Made by a program: the position numbers and the translations under genes. DNA of 44,626 nt from Sphingobacterium phlebotomi (GTDB lineage Bacteria > Bacteroidota > Bacteroidia > Sphingobacteriales > Sphingobacteriaceae): positions 1 through 44,626 of the forward strand of contig NZ_VTAV01000023.1 of NCBI RefSeq assembly GCF_008180195.1, given 5' to 3'. Of the stretch, positions 15,827 through 25,161 are shown in pieces. Under the pieces are notes generated by a model. The model saw only the letters and a program-made list of their open reading frames with translations. It had not been told where the DNA came from and made no database searches. Each line of letters opens with the position of its first letter. Position 1 is the first letter of the stretch.

Positions 15827-17683
15827 TTATTTTAAAAGGAGAAATATTGATCGATCTAACTCCTGTTGTAACGTGCTCTGGAATATGACGCCTGTCTGTG
15901 CCGGAATATGTACGAAGCCACCATTCAATACGGCTGGAGAGAGTCCACCCCACATGTTATCGCCTGTATCCCACACTTTTTCCCAGATTTCATCTTCTGG
16001 AATAGTAAACCGTTGCGTAGACGGAGAAAAATTAAACAAGCAAATGAGTTTTTCTTTTGTATGTTCAACATATAATATGAGCGAACCTTTCTGCAGATCG
16101 CTATTTACCCGTATATTTTCTCTCTTTAGGTTCCGAAGTACAGTATTGGACTTTCTTAAGGCAATTAGGTTTTGATAGTAACGTAACATACGTTGATGCG
16201 CAGCTTTATCCTTTTCCGTCCAATCTAACACGCTGTTGTCAAAAGTTTTTTTGTCCTGTGGATCGGGGACCTCTCCATCGCCATGAAAATCCGAAAACTC
16301 TTCGCGACGTCCTTTGCGGACAGCAGCGATTAAATCAGGATCACTATGACTGACAAAATAAAGGAAGGGTTTTTGTGAAGCCCATTCTTCTCCCATAAAT
16401 AATAAAGGCGTAAATGGAGATACCATAGCAGCCATGGCCATCAAACGCTGTAAATCGGGCGTAAACAAGATACTGCTCCGTTCGCCAACCATGCGGTTAC
16501 CGACCTGATCATGGTTCTGTGAAAAAACAACGAATTTCTCTCCGGGAATCCCCTCCGCACTACTGCCAAAAAACTTTTGACGGTGGGTAGAATATTGGCC
16601 CGTAAATACGTAAGCGTGTTCATAGGCTTTTGCTAAATGTGTTATGCCCTTAAATTCTTCGTAATAGCCTTTTTTTTCTTCGCCGGCAGTGACGCGCAAT
16701 GCATGATGGAATTCGTCAAGCCATTGTGCATCCATGGCAAAGCCGTTTTGCTCCAGCGGTTCTAAAAAGCGTTTATCATTCAGGTCACATTCCGCTATCA
16801 GATAGTGTTTCCGGCCCGTTTCCCGCATCAGAAGATCTGTTGTACGCCTTATGTCTTGAAGTATATGAGACGGACTGAAGTCCTTTATAGCATGTACAGC
16901 GTCTAGACGAAGTGCATCGATATGAAAATCCCGGAACCACATCCGCACATTTTCACAGACGAAATCCCGTACACCGTAGTTCCATGCATCATCGTAATTG
17001 ATGGCTTTTCCCCATGGAGTTTGATATTTATCGGTAAGGTATGGACCATATTGGTGGAGGTAGTTACCTTCGGGGCCAAAATGATTGTACACGACGTCGA
17101 GGATTATCGCCATACCTTCTCGATGGCAGGCGTCTACCAGCCGTTGCAATCCCCGGGCACCACCATAAGAATGTTGTACTGCAAACAAAAATGTACCATC
17201 ATATCCCCAATTTCTTTCTCCGGGAAACTGTGCTACGGGCATAATTTCGATGGCTGTTATGCCCAGGTTCTTAAGGTAAGGTAATCGCTCAATAATACCA
17301 TTAAAATCATGTGTCGAAGAAAAAGTACCTACATGAACCTCGTAAATAATGAAATCACGTAATGTTGGACAGTGATAATCTTTATCGGTCCAATCGAATT
17401 GAAGATCAACAACGGCCGATGGTCCGTGTACGCCTTCCGGTTGGGAATGGGAGGCAGGATCGGGAAGTACTTCGCCGTCCACAATAAAATGATACCGTTG
17501 TCCAGCAGTTATTTCGTCACTTTGCGCATACCAATAACCGTAGGCTTGCTGCGACAAAATAATATCTACATTGGGCTGATAGGTGCGGCATATAACTTTT
17601 TTAGCCTTGGGTGCCCAAACCGTAATCTGTGCTTTATTGTTGTGGAGTGTAATTCCTAACGGTTTTGTTCTTTCTGTATCCAT
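15827..17683 (-). CDS. treZ: Malto-oligosyltrehalose trehalohydrolase
   Basis: TreZ cuts the alpha-1,4 bond next to the trehalosyl end made by TreY and releases free trehalose. From ATG 17683 the protein has 618 aa; an in-frame TTG at 17707 would add eight residues. An N-terminal CBM48/early-set domain (about 1-95) is followed by a GH13 barrel. Catalytic residues read as Asp261 (ALRLDAVHAI), Glu298 (LIAECDLND) and Asp392 (FSQNHDQVGNR). The family-typical FLYFVSHSDPDL and KAAHQRMLRYYQNLIALRKS segments follow. It is 35 bp downstream of glgX in the operon. Confidence 0.95.
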   Translation of the reverse strand: MDTERTKPLGITLHNNKAQITVWAPKAKKVICRTYQPNVDIILSQQAYGYWYAQSDEITAGQRYHFIVDGEVLPDPASHSQPEGVHGPSAVVDLQFDWTDKDYHCPTLRDFIIYEVHVGTFSSTHDFNGIIERLPYLKNLGITAIEIMPVAQFPGERNWGYDGTFLFAVQHSYGGARGLQRLVDACHREGMAIILDVVYNHFGPEGNYLHQYGPYLTDKYQTPWGKAINYDDAWNYGVRDFVCENVRMWFRDFHIDALRLDAVHAIKDFSPSHILQDIRRTTDLLMRETGRKHYLIAECDLNDKRFLEPLEQNGFAMDAQWLDEFHHALRVTAGEEKKGYYEEFKGITHLAKAYEHAYVFTGQYSTHRQKFFGSSAEGIPGEKFVVFSQNHDQVGNRMVGERSSILFTPDLQRLMAMAAMVSPFTPLLFMGEEWASQKPFLYFVSHSDPDLIAAVRKGRREEFSDFHGDGEVPDPQDKKTFDNSVLDWTEKDKAAHQRMLRYYQNLIALRKSNTVLRNLKRENIRVNSDLQKGSLILYVEHTKEKLICLFNFSPSTQRFTIPEDEIWEKVWDTGDNMWGGLSPAVLNGGFVHIPAQTGVIFQSTLQQELDRSIFLLLK

Positions 17684-17718
17684 GGGCAATTTAGCATTGT
17701 AATTCAATAGTAGAAAAA

Positions 17719-19836
17719 TTAAGTCGACATAAGAACAATAATGGAGCGCCCAGGCACATTGATAGACGAATCAGATACATAGGTTTCATGCGTATCAATA
17801 TTGTCGATATTGGTATCTATAACCATCGCCCATTCTTTACCATATTTTGCACCCGGTAGTTTATAGCTGATATCTTCCCAATACGCGTTGAACATGATAT
17901 AAAAACTATTGTCTACGATTTTAGTTCCATCATCGCTCAATGAACGGATACCATTGCCATTCAGATAAACAGCTAAGGATCGGGCAAAATCATTTTGCCA
18001 ATGCGATTCTTCCATTTCCCGTCCTTTAGGGTCAAACCATGCTATATCTTCTAAACCAATACCTTTTATGGGAATACCTTGAAACCATTTTCGTCGGCAG
18101 AATGTCGGATGCTCTTTCCGGAAAGCGATCAATTGGTGGCAAAACGTCAACAGGCGCTCATCTTTGCCCACCCAGTCGAGCCACGATATGTCGTTGTCCT
18201 GGCAATACGCATTGTTATTTCCTTGTTGGGTACGTCCGAACTCATCTCCGGCAACAAGCATCGGGACACCTTGTGAAAGGAATAATGTAGTCAATAGATT
18301 TCTTTTCTGCTTAACCCGCAGTCTATTGATTTCTTCATCCTCTGTTGGACCTTCTGCACCGCAGTTCCACGACCGATTATGGCTATCACCATCGTTGTTG
18401 TCTTCTCCGTTCGCTTCGTTATGCTTCTCGTTATAAGAAACAAGATCGTGTAAGGTGAACCCGTCATGTGCCGTAATGAAGTTAATGCTAGCAGTCGGTC
18501 TGCGATAATCCCCCTGATAAAGATCTGATGACCCTGTCAGCCTATCGGCGAATTCCCCAAGCATGCTATCCGCTCCTGTCCAATAATCGCGCATACAATC
18601 ACGGTATTTGCCGTTCCATTCCGCCCAACCGGGAGGGAATTCGCCCACTTGGTAGCCTCCTTCTCCGATATCCCAAGGTTCTGCAATGAGCTTTACTTGC
18701 GAAATAACAGGATCTTGATGGATGACATCGAAGAATGAACTCAGTTTATTTACTTCGTAAAGTTCACGGGCAAGGGCAGAAGCAAGGTCAAATCGAAACC
18801 CGTCAATATGCATCTCTTGTATCCAGTAACGCAGGCTATCCATGATTAAGCGAAGAACATTCGGCAGGCGTGCGTTAAGCGTATTTCCCGTACCCGTAAA
18901 GTCCATATAGTAACGTGAATCTTCGGTCAAACGGTAATAGGAGGCGTTGTCAATGCCTCGGAAGGAAAGGGTCGGTCCCATCTCGCTTCCCTCGCCCGTA
19001 TGGTTATACACGACATCCAATATAACTTCTATTCCAGCGCGATGGAGTTCCTTCACCATATTTTTGAATTCTATGACCTGTTCACCTTGGCTACCGATAG
19101 ACCCATACCGAATATCCGGGGCAAAGAATCCTATCGTATTATAACCCCAATAGTTTGTTAGACCCTTTTCTTCGAGATGTCGGTCTGTAATAAAATGATG
19201 TATAGGCAGGAGTTCTATTGCCGTTATACCAAGCGATTGTAAATAAGAAATAGTTACGGGATGTGCCAGTGCAGAATAAGTACCCCTTATCTCTTCCGGT
19301 ATTTCTGGATGCTGTGCCGTAAAGCCTTTAACATGGGCTTCATAGATAATACTACGGTGCATAGGGATGCGAAGAGGTTTATCCCCTTCCCAGTTAAAAG
19401 ATCCGTCTATCACAACACCCTTCGGGATATAGGGTGCGCTATCTTTTTCGCTAAAACTTAAATCAGCATCCGGGTGACCTACTTCATAACCAAATAAGGC
19501 GTCGTCCCAACGTAATGTACCAGCTATAGCTTTGGCATACGGGTCGATAAGAAGCTTATTTGGATTGAAACGATGTCCTTGTGTAGGTTCGTAGGGACCA
19601 TGTACCCGATAGCCATATAGCTGTCCGGGACCTATGTCGGGGATATAGATGTGCCACACCTGATGTGTCCGTTCTTTGATCTTGATTTTCAAAGACTCCT
19701 TGTCATCTGTTTCGTTTTCGAAAAGACAGAGTTCCACAGCTTCTGCATTTTCAGCGTAAATAGCAAAATTTACGCCGTTGCCATCAAAGGTGGCTCCTAA
19801 AGGGTAGGGTGATCCCACAAGTACTTTCATATTCAT
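17719..19836 (-). CDS. glgX: Glycogen debranching enzyme GlgX
   Basis: An isoamylase-type alpha-1,6-glucosidase that removes side chains from glycogen limit dextrins and so supplies linear chains for TreY. The 705-aa protein has a CBM48 domain (about 8-100) and a GH13 subfamily 11 barrel with catalytic Asp350 (GFRFDLASAL), Glu386 (LIAEPWDIGEGGY) and the AHDGFTLHDLV motif. The family sequence NGEDNNDGDSHNRSWNCGAEGPT is complete. Two ATG codons (19836 and 19830) are possible starts. It begins 19 bp after the TreY-MalQ fusion gene. Confidence 0.95.
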   Translation of the reverse strand: MNMKVLVGSPYPLGATFDGNGVNFAIYAENAEAVELCLFENETDDKESLKIKIKERTHQVWHIYIPDIGPGQLYGYRVHGPYEPTQGHRFNPNKLLIDPYAKAIAGTLRWDDALFGYEVGHPDADLSFSEKDSAPYIPKGVVIDGSFNWEGDKPLRIPMHRSIIYEAHVKGFTAQHPEIPEEIRGTYSALAHPVTISYLQSLGITAIELLPIHHFITDRHLEEKGLTNYWGYNTIGFFAPDIRYGSIGSQGEQVIEFKNMVKELHRAGIEVILDVVYNHTGEGSEMGPTLSFRGIDNASYYRLTEDSRYYMDFTGTGNTLNARLPNVLRLIMDSLRYWIQEMHIDGFRFDLASALARELYEVNKLSSFFDVIHQDPVISQVKLIAEPWDIGEGGYQVGEFPPGWAEWNGKYRDCMRDYWTGADSMLGEFADRLTGSSDLYQGDYRRPTASINFITAHDGFTLHDLVSYNEKHNEANGEDNNDGDSHNRSWNCGAEGPTEDEEINRLRVKQKRNLLTTLFLSQGVPMLVAGDEFGRTQQGNNNAYCQDNDISWLDWVGKDERLLTFCHQLIAFRKEHPTFCRRKWFQGIPIKGIGLEDIAWFDPKGREMEESHWQNDFARSLAVYLNGNGIRSLSDDGTKIVDNSFYIMFNAYWEDISYKLPGAKYGKEWAMVIDTNIDNIDTHETYVSDSSINVPGRSIIVLMST

Positions 19837-19855
19837 ATTTTACTGCTAGTATTCG

Positions 19856-22800
19856 TCATATCCGGTCGTATAATTTCATATAATGACGTAATGTTTTTTT
19901 GATATCATCACCGAAAGCATCTTGTGGTGCTATCCAACTCCAATTTCCCGTGGTGCTTGCTGGGTTGTTCATGCGATACATTCCCTGAAGGGATAATAGA
20001 TCTTGCAACGGTACAATGACGGTGTCTGCTACCGAAGCGTATGCAGTTTTCAACATGATATCAGCGATATTCGTTTTATCAGCCGTGACGGATGTATACT
20101 GGGAGAGCCGTTCCTTGGCATCATTATCCAGTTCGTCTGTAAACCAACCCACGACAGTATTATTGTCGTGCGTACCCGTATAAGCAAAGGAATTCCGATC
20201 GTAGTGATGTGGAATATGAGGTGAAGATGCCATGTCATCACCGAAGGCAAATTGAAGAACTTTAGTCCCCGGTAATTGGAAAACATCCCGCAATTCGTAC
20301 ACAGCGTCGTCTATGTCACCCAGATCCTCTACAACAAAAGGTAATTTACCTAATTCCGCTTTAACCCGGGTGAAAAAATCTTTTCCCGGACCAGGTTTCC
20401 ACTGCCCATTTTGAGCTGTCTCGTTTGGAGCAGAAACTTCCCAATAGGCTGCGAACGCTCTGAAATGGTCCAGCCGAATCTTATCAAAAAGTTTGTTGTT
20501 ATGCGTCAGTCTTGCTATCCACCATGCAAAATCATCCTGTTCGAGTGCTTGCCAGTTGTATACCGGCATCCCCCAAAGCTGACCGTCAGCGTTGAAATAA
20601 TCCGGAGGCACCCCCGCTATAAACTGAAGACTTCCGTTTTCTTGCAACGAAAATAAGGGTGGATGTGCCCATACATCCGCTGAGTCGTGTCCCACATACA
20701 TGGGGACGTCTCCTAAGATACGCACACCACGTTCCCGGCAATACATTTTCAATTTTTTCCATTGCCTAAAGAAAATATATTGCGTCCATTTTTCTTCGAG
20801 AAGTTGAGAATGATGTTCGGTTTCAAATTTGGCAAGCGCCTGTGGATTACGTGATTTCAACGGTTCCGTCCACGTAAACCAAGGAGCATCTGAATAAGCA
20901 TTCTGTAAAGCGACAAATAATGCGTAGTCATCCAGCCAATACGCTTCTTCCGCACAAAAAGATTTAAAATCATGGTTATTGGCAAGATCCGCCCGTTCGA
21001 ATGCAATGTGTAGCCATTCTTTTTTTATGGATTCTACCCTCGTAAAATCAATCCCTGTGCTTCTATCGATCGTTGCTTTCTCTAATTCTTTTTGCGTCAG
21101 CAGGCCGTCATCTACTAATGCCTCTAGACTTATTAATAAAGGATTCCCAGCCATCGCGCTGCGGGTACTGTAAGGAGAATGACATTGTTCATTAGCGGTC
21201 GGCCCTAACGGTAATATTTGCCACCAGCGCTGTCCGCTGGATTGGAGAAACCTGGCAAAATCATACGCTCCTGGACCGAGATCGCCAATCCCAAAACGAG
21301 AAGGTAAAGAGCTAATGTGCAGTAATACGCCCGCGCTTCTAGGATTTGGTGGTTCACTATAATGAACAACGGCAAGCGGAAAATTCTGAAAAACAGATGA
21401 TAGTTTTAATGCTGTTCCCTCTCCTGTAATAGCGCATAATAGGTGCCGCCAGTGAACCGGCAGCCTATTTGGCAAAATAACGGTTGTATCCTTCCAATCC
21501 ACACGTTGCACTACACCGTTTTGTATTTCTGCGATGGCGGCAAGATGGAGGGGTACTATAACGATTAACCAATCTCGTTGATGTTTACGGGCGTAAGCCA
21601 ATATATGCTCACTATATTTTCCCTTCACCTCTAAAGGGATATATTCCCCTTCTGTAAATAATAGGCGATACTGTTGACGAAGATGGAGCAAGGTATTCAG
21701 CAGCCAAAGCTTGATTTTTCCATTATATCGTTCTTGCCAGAGTGCAGGAAGGATACTATTATTATCTAATTCGCCGATTTCACGTAAATATTGTTGCCGT
21801 ATAGTATAGTCAACTTGACGTCTGTTATCGGGATCCACAAAACTCAAATCCCATAGTTCTGTTCCCTGATAGGTGTCCGGTACGCCCGGACAGGTGAATT
21901 TTAATAGGAGCTGAGCCAACGCATTTAGGATACCAAAATCTGCCATGCGTTTTAAGTAAGCATGGAAAACGGGGAAGAAAGGTCCTTGCTTAGCTAATAG
22001 AAATTGGGCAAAACGTTGAACACACTGTTCGTAGGATTCATTTGGTGCTGCCCAATCAGAATGTTCTTTTCCTTCTCGTAAGTATTTCGTTAGGTAATTT
22101 AAAAGCCGATTCTCAAAATCGTCGTCCAGACAATCGGGCATCGGAGAGGATCCAAATATCGCTTGATAGATGGCATAAATGTCATTAGGATACGGTAAAT
22201 CTCCTTCATAGTGGTCTTTTATAATTTTTTGCCAGATTTCAACTTGTTCCATCCAAGCTTCGGGCCAAGCGGTCAATACCTGGAGACGGGCCCTTACATC
22301 TTCGCCTCGTTTAGTGTCGTGTGTAGCCGTGGCATTTAGTGCAGAAGGCCAAAGCGCTTGCCGTTTCTGCATAGCGCTATGAAAAGCAGAAACGCTGATA
22401 CCAAAGTTTGCTGGATGATCACCGACTTCGTTATGGCCAACGAACCGATTATACGTGTACATTAGCGTATCTTCGACACCCTTTGCCATGACGGGCCCCG
22501 TGAATTGCATACAGCGTTGAAAGAAGATTATGGCGCTTTTCCGGTAGGGGAGATCCGACTCGTGCTGTGCCCGCTTTATAACGTCCCGCAAATTTAACGT
22601 TCCTCGAATAGTATCAGCCTCTTTCAGCAATATGGTGTCGAAAACAGCCATTATCGCGTGATAAGCCTCTGCTGAGAAGGGGAAGTTTTCTTCGTAAAGC
22701 CGATATACGGGAAAATATACCAAGAATGCCTGTATGGCGGATCGAAGTTCTTGTACACTAATAGGAGGCGCATGAAGATCAAGGTTTAAATCAAAAAATA

Positions 22801-23893
22801 ATTGACATAGGTTGTCAGCTTCTCCTTGCATGTGTTTGCATAAAATGGCCCTTTTCTTCTCGATTTGTTCTTCTTTTATCGAATGGCTTTGTCCGACGAA
22901 TCCTTCGTAAAAATCAGTGAGAAGTCTTTCGCTTTTGATGTATGTACAAACGTTATTACACAGCGCCAGAAAATCATAACCTGTTGTACCTTGGATGGGC
23001 CAATCTTGTGGGAGTTCTTCCTCTTGCTCTACTGTCTTTTCAACAACGATATACGTGTTCGATCCACACTTTTTCCGTAGATCTCTTGTATATTTTGCTG
23101 GATTATAAAGACCGTCTATGTGGTCAATACGAAAGCCATCTATAATTTTTTTAGCGTGGAGTTCTCCGATAAAGCGATGTACGTCGTTAAATACGGCATC
23201 ATTTTGTACGTTCAAACACATCAATCCGTTGATGGTAAAGAAACGCCGATAATTTATACGCTGATCTGTTTCTGTCCAATGACAGAGCTGATAATGTTGT
23301 TTGGATAGGATATCCACTATTTTTTCTTTATTATCATTGATGTTATCCAAACATTGGTTTATTTCGTCGTAAGTGGAGGGGTTAACGGGAAGGCGATGAT
23401 CGAAATAGGTAACATACAGCTGCTGCTTCTCAAGTATAATGTTAATTTCTCCCGATTGGACAGTTTCATGGAGATCCTTTCCCAGAATAGGAATCATTAG
23501 CTTTCCGTTCTCAAAGAATATACTATGATGTGTCGTGTCAAAATGGATGCTGTATGGGGACAGATCGCCATATTCTAGGACGTCCATAAGCCAACTATTT
23601 TCAGGATGAAATGCCATGTGGTTTGGAACGATGTCTTGCAACCACTTTATATTACGGTCGGCTAGCTGCTCTTTAAGTTTTATCAGCTGATCTAGTGTTC
23701 CCAGTTCCGGGTTAATCTTATTAAGTTCCGTTCCGTCGTAGCCATGCACACTACCAGGCACCGCTTGTAGGATAGGAGAAGCGTAAATGGTGTCAATACC
23801 GAGATTATGCAGATAATCTATAATCTGCTCAAAATGTTGAAAATCAAAGTTTTTATTAAACTGGATACGGTACGTGCCGCTTGGTATGTCCAT
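19856..23893 (-). CDS. TreY-MalQ fusion: malto-oligosyltrehalose synthase / 4-alpha-glucanotransferase
   Basis: One uninterrupted 1345-aa protein joins two GH enzymes. Residues 1 to about 840 are TreY (GH13), which isomerises the terminal alpha-1,4 link of a glucan to an alpha-1,1 trehalosyl unit. Motifs are YRIQFNKNFDF, DIVPNHMAFHPENSW, Asp257 in GFRIDHIDGLY, VVEKTVEQEEELP and NATATHDTKRGEDVRAR. Residues from about 852 (RSAGVLLHISSLPS) to the end are MalQ (GH77, about 494 aa, Thermus-type length), with ILGDVPMYVG, Asp1142 in IRLDHFRAF, PFVVEDLGDI and TGTHDNNTVVGW. Both catalytic sets look intact. It is the first gene of the operon. The transcripts of the two parts cannot be separated, so their ratio is fixed at 1:1. 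Confidence 0.95.
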   Translation of the reverse strand: MDIPSGTYRIQFNKNFDFQHFEQIIDYLHNLGIDTIYASPILQAVPGSVHGYDGTELNKINPELGTLDQLIKLKEQLADRNIKWLQDIVPNHMAFHPENSWLMDVLEYGDLSPYSIHFDTTHHSIFFENGKLMIPILGKDLHETVQSGEINIILEKQQLYVTYFDHRLPVNPSTYDEINQCLDNINDNKEKIVDILSKQHYQLCHWTETDQRINYRRFFTINGLMCLNVQNDAVFNDVHRFIGELHAKKIIDGFRIDHIDGLYNPAKYTRDLRKKCGSNTYIVVEKTVEQEEELPQDWPIQGTTGYDFLALCNNVCTYIKSERLLTDFYEGFVGQSHSIKEEQIEKKRAILCKHMQGEADNLCQLFFDLNLDLHAPPISVQELRSAIQAFLVYFPVYRLYEENFPFSAEAYHAIMAVFDTILLKEADTIRGTLNLRDVIKRAQHESDLPYRKSAIIFFQRCMQFTGPVMAKGVEDTLMYTYNRFVGHNEVGDHPANFGISVSAFHSAMQKRQALWPSALNATATHDTKRGEDVRARLQVLTAWPEAWMEQVEIWQKIIKDHYEGDLPYPNDIYAIYQAIFGSSPMPDCLDDDFENRLLNYLTKYLREGKEHSDWAAPNESYEQCVQRFAQFLLAKQGPFFPVFHAYLKRMADFGILNALAQLLLKFTCPGVPDTYQGTELWDLSFVDPDNRRQVDYTIRQQYLREIGELDNNSILPALWQERYNGKIKLWLLNTLLHLRQQYRLLFTEGEYIPLEVKGKYSEHILAYARKHQRDWLIVIVPLHLAAIAEIQNGVVQRVDWKDTTVILPNRLPVHWRHLLCAITGEGTALKLSSVFQNFPLAVVHYSEPPNPRSAGVLLHISSLPSRFGIGDLGPGAYDFARFLQSSGQRWWQILPLGPTANEQCHSPYSTRSAMAGNPLLISLEALVDDGLLTQKELEKATIDRSTGIDFTRVESIKKEWLHIAFERADLANNHDFKSFCAEEAYWLDDYALFVALQNAYSDAPWFTWTEPLKSRNPQALAKFETEHHSQLLEEKWTQYIFFRQWKKLKMYCRERGVRILGDVPMYVGHDSADVWAHPPLFSLQENGSLQFIAGVPPDYFNADGQLWGMPVYNWQALEQDDFAWWIARLTHNNKLFDKIRLDHFRAFAAYWEVSAPNETAQNGQWKPGPGKDFFTRVKAELGKLPFVVEDLGDIDDAVYELRDVFQLPGTKVLQFAFGDDMASSPHIPHHYDRNSFAYTGTHDNNTVVGWFTDELDNDAKERLSQYTSVTADKTNIADIMLKTAYASVADTVIVPLQDLLSLQGMYRMNNPASTTGNWSWIAPQDAFGDDIKKTLRHYMKLYDRI

Positions 23894-24175
23894 TATAGTT
23901 TTGCTAAAATAAAGTTATCCTGAACTGAAGGAGATATTGTGATTTACTCCCACGTATATTGAACGTTGAAGAGATGGTTTAGTTTGGAGACAAGTAAGCA
24001 TTTAGTCATAAAATGATAAAAGAAAAAATTTTCAAAACGAGATTAACATAACTGTGTTCTCTATATACCTATGTGAAACAGCGATATACTAATCTTGCGA
24101 TAATATTAGTTATATCGAGTTCTCATTAGCCAAAAAAAAAATTGGACAGATAAAATTGAAACTAAATAATTTACC
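23894..24175. promoter_or_regulatory. Divergent intergenic region between the trehalose operon and the cytidylyltransferase unit
   Basis: The 282 bases hold no gene. No exact TTG/TAnnTTTG promoter was found; TAACTTTA (about 23910-23920 on the - strand) is a near match for the -7 box of the treY-malQ gene. The most notable structure is an imperfect inverted repeat at 24082-24117 (CGATATACTAAT with ATTAGTTATATCG, one bulged T, 11-base loop). It has no T-run after it, so it is a candidate operator rather than a terminator. A run of ten A lies at 24131-24140. Confidence 0.45.
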
Positions 24176-24655
24176 ATGAAGATCGGAATAACTTTTTCTG
24201 CTTTTGATTTGTTGCATGCAGGTCATATTAAAATGCTGGAAGATGCTAAAGAACAATGTGACTTTCTCATCTGCGGCGTGCAGACGGATCCTACCTTGGA
24301 TCGCCCGGAAAAAAATAAACCCACGCAGACGGTTTTTGAACGTTACATGCAATTGTGGGGTTGCAAACACGTAGACATGATAATCCCATATGCGACGGAA
24401 CAAGATCTGGAAGATATACTGCGTTCGTATAAAATCGATGTGCGGATTTTGGGAGACGAGTATAAAGACAAAAATTTTACGGGAAGGAAGTATTGTGAAG
24501 AAAAAGGTATCGAACTTTACTTTAATCGTAGAGAGAACCGGTTCTCCAGTTCGTCGTTACGAAAAATCATTGCGAAGAAACAGTGTGAGGAGCCTGTTTC
24601 CATCGTCCATCTAAAAGAAAATATGGAGCTGCCGTTACAACGGCTAAATGCATAA
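24176..24655 (+). CDS. TagD-like cytidylyltransferase-family protein, paralog 1
   Basis: A Rossmann-fold nucleotidyltransferase (cytidylyltransferase family), 159 aa. The nucleotide-binding HxGH motif is His14-His17 (FDLLHAGHIKML). The middle matches glycerol-3-phosphate cytidylyltransferase (ERYMQLWGCKHVDMIIPYA; ILGDEYKDKNF with GD at 93-94). The usual RTEGIST signature is replaced by RENRFSSSSL (119-128), keeping Ser residues that could still contact phosphate. Glycerol teichoic acid is not expected in Bacteroidota, so the substrate is unknown. It is 41 bp upstream of a second paralog. Confidence 0.85.
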   Translation: MKIGITFSAFDLLHAGHIKMLEDAKEQCDFLICGVQTDPTLDRPEKNKPTQTVFERYMQLWGCKHVDMIIPYATEQDLEDILRSYKIDVRILGDEYKDKNFTGRKYCEEKGIELYFNRRENRFSSSSLRKIIAKKQCEEPVSIVHLKENMELPLQRLNA

Positions 24656-24696
24656 GAGAGACAGCGTAAAAGAATAATAGGATTTAATAGTAAAAA

Positions 24697-25134
24697 ATGA
24701 AAGTAGGAATTATTTTTGGAGAATTTGATCTTTTACATTTAGGTCATCTCGTCATGTTGGAAGAGGCTAAACGGTATTGTGACCATCTAATTGTTGGATT
24801 AAAAACGGATACCGCAGAACGGGATCGAAATAGTTCACATCCGGCACAAACCGTTGTCGAGCGGTTCATTAAACTGGAGGGTTGCCGGTATGTAGACGAA
24901 ATTATTCCTTATGGATCTGACGAAGAATTAATGGATATGTTGCAGTCCCTGCCTATCGATATTCGTTTTGTAGAGGGGATGGTTTCGCATTTTCCGGGAA
25001 AAGATTACTGTCTGAAAGAAGGGGTCGAAATTCATTATACGAAGCGAAAACATCGTTTTACAAGTGATAGGCTACGAAAGGTAGTGACAGAGAAGGAACT
25101 TACGAAAGAGCAGCTTGTTAAAACGATCAATTAG
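24697..25134 (+). CDS. TagD-like cytidylyltransferase-family protein, paralog 2
   Basis: A 145-aa tandem paralog of the preceding protein; about half of the first 90 residues are identical by my ungapped comparison. The HxGH motif is kept (FDLLHLGHLVML, His14-His17) and so is GCRYVDEIIPYG. However, the LGDE segment that normally follows the fifth strand is changed to VEGM (92-95), and the C-terminal signature is KHRFTSDRL. The lysine-rich nucleotide loop of paralog 1 is replaced by DRNSSHP. It may have a different substrate, or act as a partner or regulatory subunit. Family assignment is firm, activity is not. Confidence 0.83.
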   Translation: MKVGIIFGEFDLLHLGHLVMLEEAKRYCDHLIVGLKTDTAERDRNSSHPAQTVVERFIKLEGCRYVDEIIPYGSDEELMDMLQSLPIDIRFVEGMVSHFPGKDYCLKEGVEIHYTKRKHRFTSDRLRKVVTEKELTKEQLVKTIN

Positions 25135-25161
25135 AATCTTAGCAAAAAACAAGAGCAAGGT

